Positions 8,814 through 9,617 of a stretch of DNA of 9,617 bases are shown here, in pieces. The stretch lies in the NCBI GenBank assembly GCA_964446285.1, contig CAYUNT010000178.1, positions 1 to 9,617 on the forward strand. The letters are read 5' to 3'. The notes below the pieces were generated by a model. It worked only from the letters and a program-made list of their open reading frames with translations. It ran no database searches and was not told the DNA's origin. Within the stretch, counting starts at the first letter, position 1; every line of letters begins with the position of its first letter. The position numbers and the translations under genes are program-made. The DNA comes from CAYUNT01 sp964446285 (lineage in GTDB: Bacteria; Sumerlaeota; Sumerlaeia; SLMS01; CAYUNT01).

Positions 8814-8964
8814 CATATTCTATCTCGTCGGCGAAGCCGTGGTGGCGTTTGAGTTTCAGGCGAGCGCCGAAGACCTCGCGCGCACGTTCCACGCCCACCC
8901 AACCCTCTCGGAAACCCTCAAGGAAGCCGCCATGGCCGTGGATGGCCGCGCCATTCACGGATAA
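8797..8964 (+). pseudogene. Orphan C-terminal fragment of lpd (55 codons, still open)
   Basis: This frame encodes the E3 C-terminal tail, including HAHPTLSE with the active-site His-Glu pair, but has no FAD or NAD domain, so it cannot be an enzyme alone. An ATG at 8797 lies inside the end of the HTH gene in another frame and would give a 55-aa peptide, but no good Shine-Dalgarno precedes it. The substitutions relative to lpd are almost all silent. That fits a tail that diverged as part of a functional lpd, either the original 3' end displaced by insertion or a donor allele. Most likely it is a remnant. Confidence 0.75.
8833..8964 (+). repeat. Right copy of the duplicated lpd 3' end
   Basis: This copy matches 7972-8103 at 127 of 132 positions and ends in TAA instead of TAG. 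The sequences diverge right after the stop. Together the two copies bound an 861-bp unit containing the HTH gene, in the manner of attL/attR around an element that integrates in the 3' end of a gene. An ancient segmental duplication would look similar. Confidence 0.95.
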
Positions 8965-8995
8965 TTGTCAAAGCCACAACGCAACCGCGGAAATT

Positions 8996-9013
8996 GCGGA
9001 TTGCAAAATCCGC
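8996..9013 (+). terminator. Weak hairpin after the lpd duplicate
   Basis: GCGGAT (8996-9001) pairs with ATCCGC (9008-9013) over a 6-nt loop. CCGC at 8985-8988 could pair instead with the first GCGG, giving alternative folds. No U tract follows, so it is at best a weak or factor-dependent terminator. It lies at the expected place, after the original end of lpd. Confidence 0.25.
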
Positions 9014-9094
9014 CCCTGAATGGGATGCAACTATTGGAGGACGTTCCCTGCTCCGGGGAAGGAAGGGCATCCTTGAAGAGGAGGAGATGCGATC

Positions 9095-9617
9095 ATGAGC
9101 GCAATTCGCATCGTATTTATCGGAGTGGATAAAAGGGAATTATGGGAGTGGCTTAAGGCGCTAGAGCCAGACGTTGAGGCGCTGGCGGCAAGCGACCTGG
9201 AGGAGTTGCGCTCGCGCCTTGGAATGATTGAACCGGATTTGGTTGTTGTGAACGTGGCGGCAACATCTGGGGGGGTGGCAGCGGCGCGCGCCATTTTGGG
9301 GGCGGACCCCAGGTGGGAAAAGACTCCGGTGTTTGCACTGGCCGGGCCGGGCGAGGCGCTGGACGCTTCCACTGGAGAGCCTGCGCCGGGGCATCCGGAT
9401 TATGTTTTGAGCCGTGGCTCGCGCGTCGAGAACTGGAACTGGGCCATTCAAACGTATTTTCAGGCGAATAGCCTGCGCGTGCGCGCCAAGCGATTTCCCC
9501 TGGCGCGGCTTCAGCCAAAAGACGCCTGGAATCAGGCAGCGATGGAATCTAAAGCGCGTGACGAGCCGTCACTTCGGCCTGTGCCTATGGCCCCCGAGCC
9601 GGCCCCTGCTCCCGCAC
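9095..9617 (+). CDS. Receiver-like (CheY-fold) protein without the phospho-acceptor Asp, partial
   Basis: The frame opens at ATG 9095 after a strong AAGAGGAGGAG (9076-9086, spacing 8 nt) and stays open for 174 codons to the window end, so the 3' end is missing. Residues 3-120 follow the alternating strand/helix order of a response-regulator receiver: IRIVFIG, then EPDLVVVNV, then TPVFALAG, then DYVLSRG. The site that normally holds the phosphorylated Asp is N53. The paired acidic residues after strand 1 are reduced to D12, and the usual Lys after strand 5 is not visible (S106/R107). It would thus be a pseudo-receiver that signals without phosphorylation. From about residue 150 the sequence becomes Pro/Ala-rich, probably a linker to another domain beyond the window. 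The family assignment is by pattern only. Confidence 0.6.
   Translation, partial: MSAIRIVFIGVDKRELWEWLKALEPDVEALAASDLEELRSRLGMIEPDLVVVNVAATSGGVAAARAILGADPRWEKTPVFALAGPGEALDASTGEPAPGHPDYVLSRGSRVENWNWAIQTYFQANSLRVRAKRFPLARLQPKDAWNQAAMESKARDEPSLRPVPMAPEPAPAPA

Noticed and set aside
8104..8972. TTTGACA after the lpd stop and TGTCAAA after the duplicate stop as terminal inverted repeats of the inserted unit
   Set aside because: Only 7 bp, and the right one lies outside the duplicated lpd end, so it does not fit the boundaries of the unit. Probably chance.

Overview
The window carries the genes of a 2-oxoglutarate dehydrogenase complex in the order sucA (E1), sucB (E2), lpd (E3), all on the + strand. 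It is interrupted and extended by accessory genes. The suc genes are GC-rich with ordinary bacterial Shine-Dalgarno sites. The E1 type (933-1000 aa class, with an N-terminal 'NPESVDASWRAFFAGF' segment) and the HxxxDG E2 fit a respiring, probably Gram-negative bacterium. The E1 N-terminus and the multi-HTH protein near the end remind me of PVC/FCB-like or candidate phyla, but I cannot fix the taxon from this window.

Layout: 1-254 is a leader with a possible 25-codon upstream ORF that overlaps a GTG just before sucA. sucA (255-3311) has a Ser/Pro/Gln-rich N-terminus and an in-frame array of three 30-bp hairpin-forming repeats. sucB (3423-4772) looks complete. A two-gene cassette follows: an OLD/AAA_21-type ABC ATPase (4803-6056) and a small TOPRIM-like DUF4276/RloB-type protein (6056-6667). 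It sits between sucB and lpd with a 30-nt gap, then a TAATG overlap, then an ATGA overlap onto lpd (6664-8103). Pairs of this kind resemble anti-phage or other nucleic-acid conflict systems (the OLD, Gabija, PARIS and AbiL theme). Here the pair is wired into a TCA-cycle operon.

Downstream of lpd is a lower-GC gene for a three-module HTH/SANT-like DNA-binding protein (8226-8813). It is followed by a second, slightly diverged copy of the last 132 bp of lpd, ending at its stop codon (8833-8964). The gene is therefore bracketed by direct repeats of the lpd 3' end, as in elements that integrate into the 3' end of a housekeeping gene and restore it. A final gene, cut by the window end (9095-9617), encodes a receiver-like domain that lacks the phospho-acceptor Asp.

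How the parts work together: E1, E2 and E3 convert 2-oxoglutarate, CoA and NAD+ to succinyl-CoA, CO2 and NADH. The ATPase and TOPRIM proteins would be co-expressed with this complex. The best candidates for a new biological system are the operon-embedded ATPase/TOPRIM pair and the 861-bp insertion unit flanked by lpd 3' ends.
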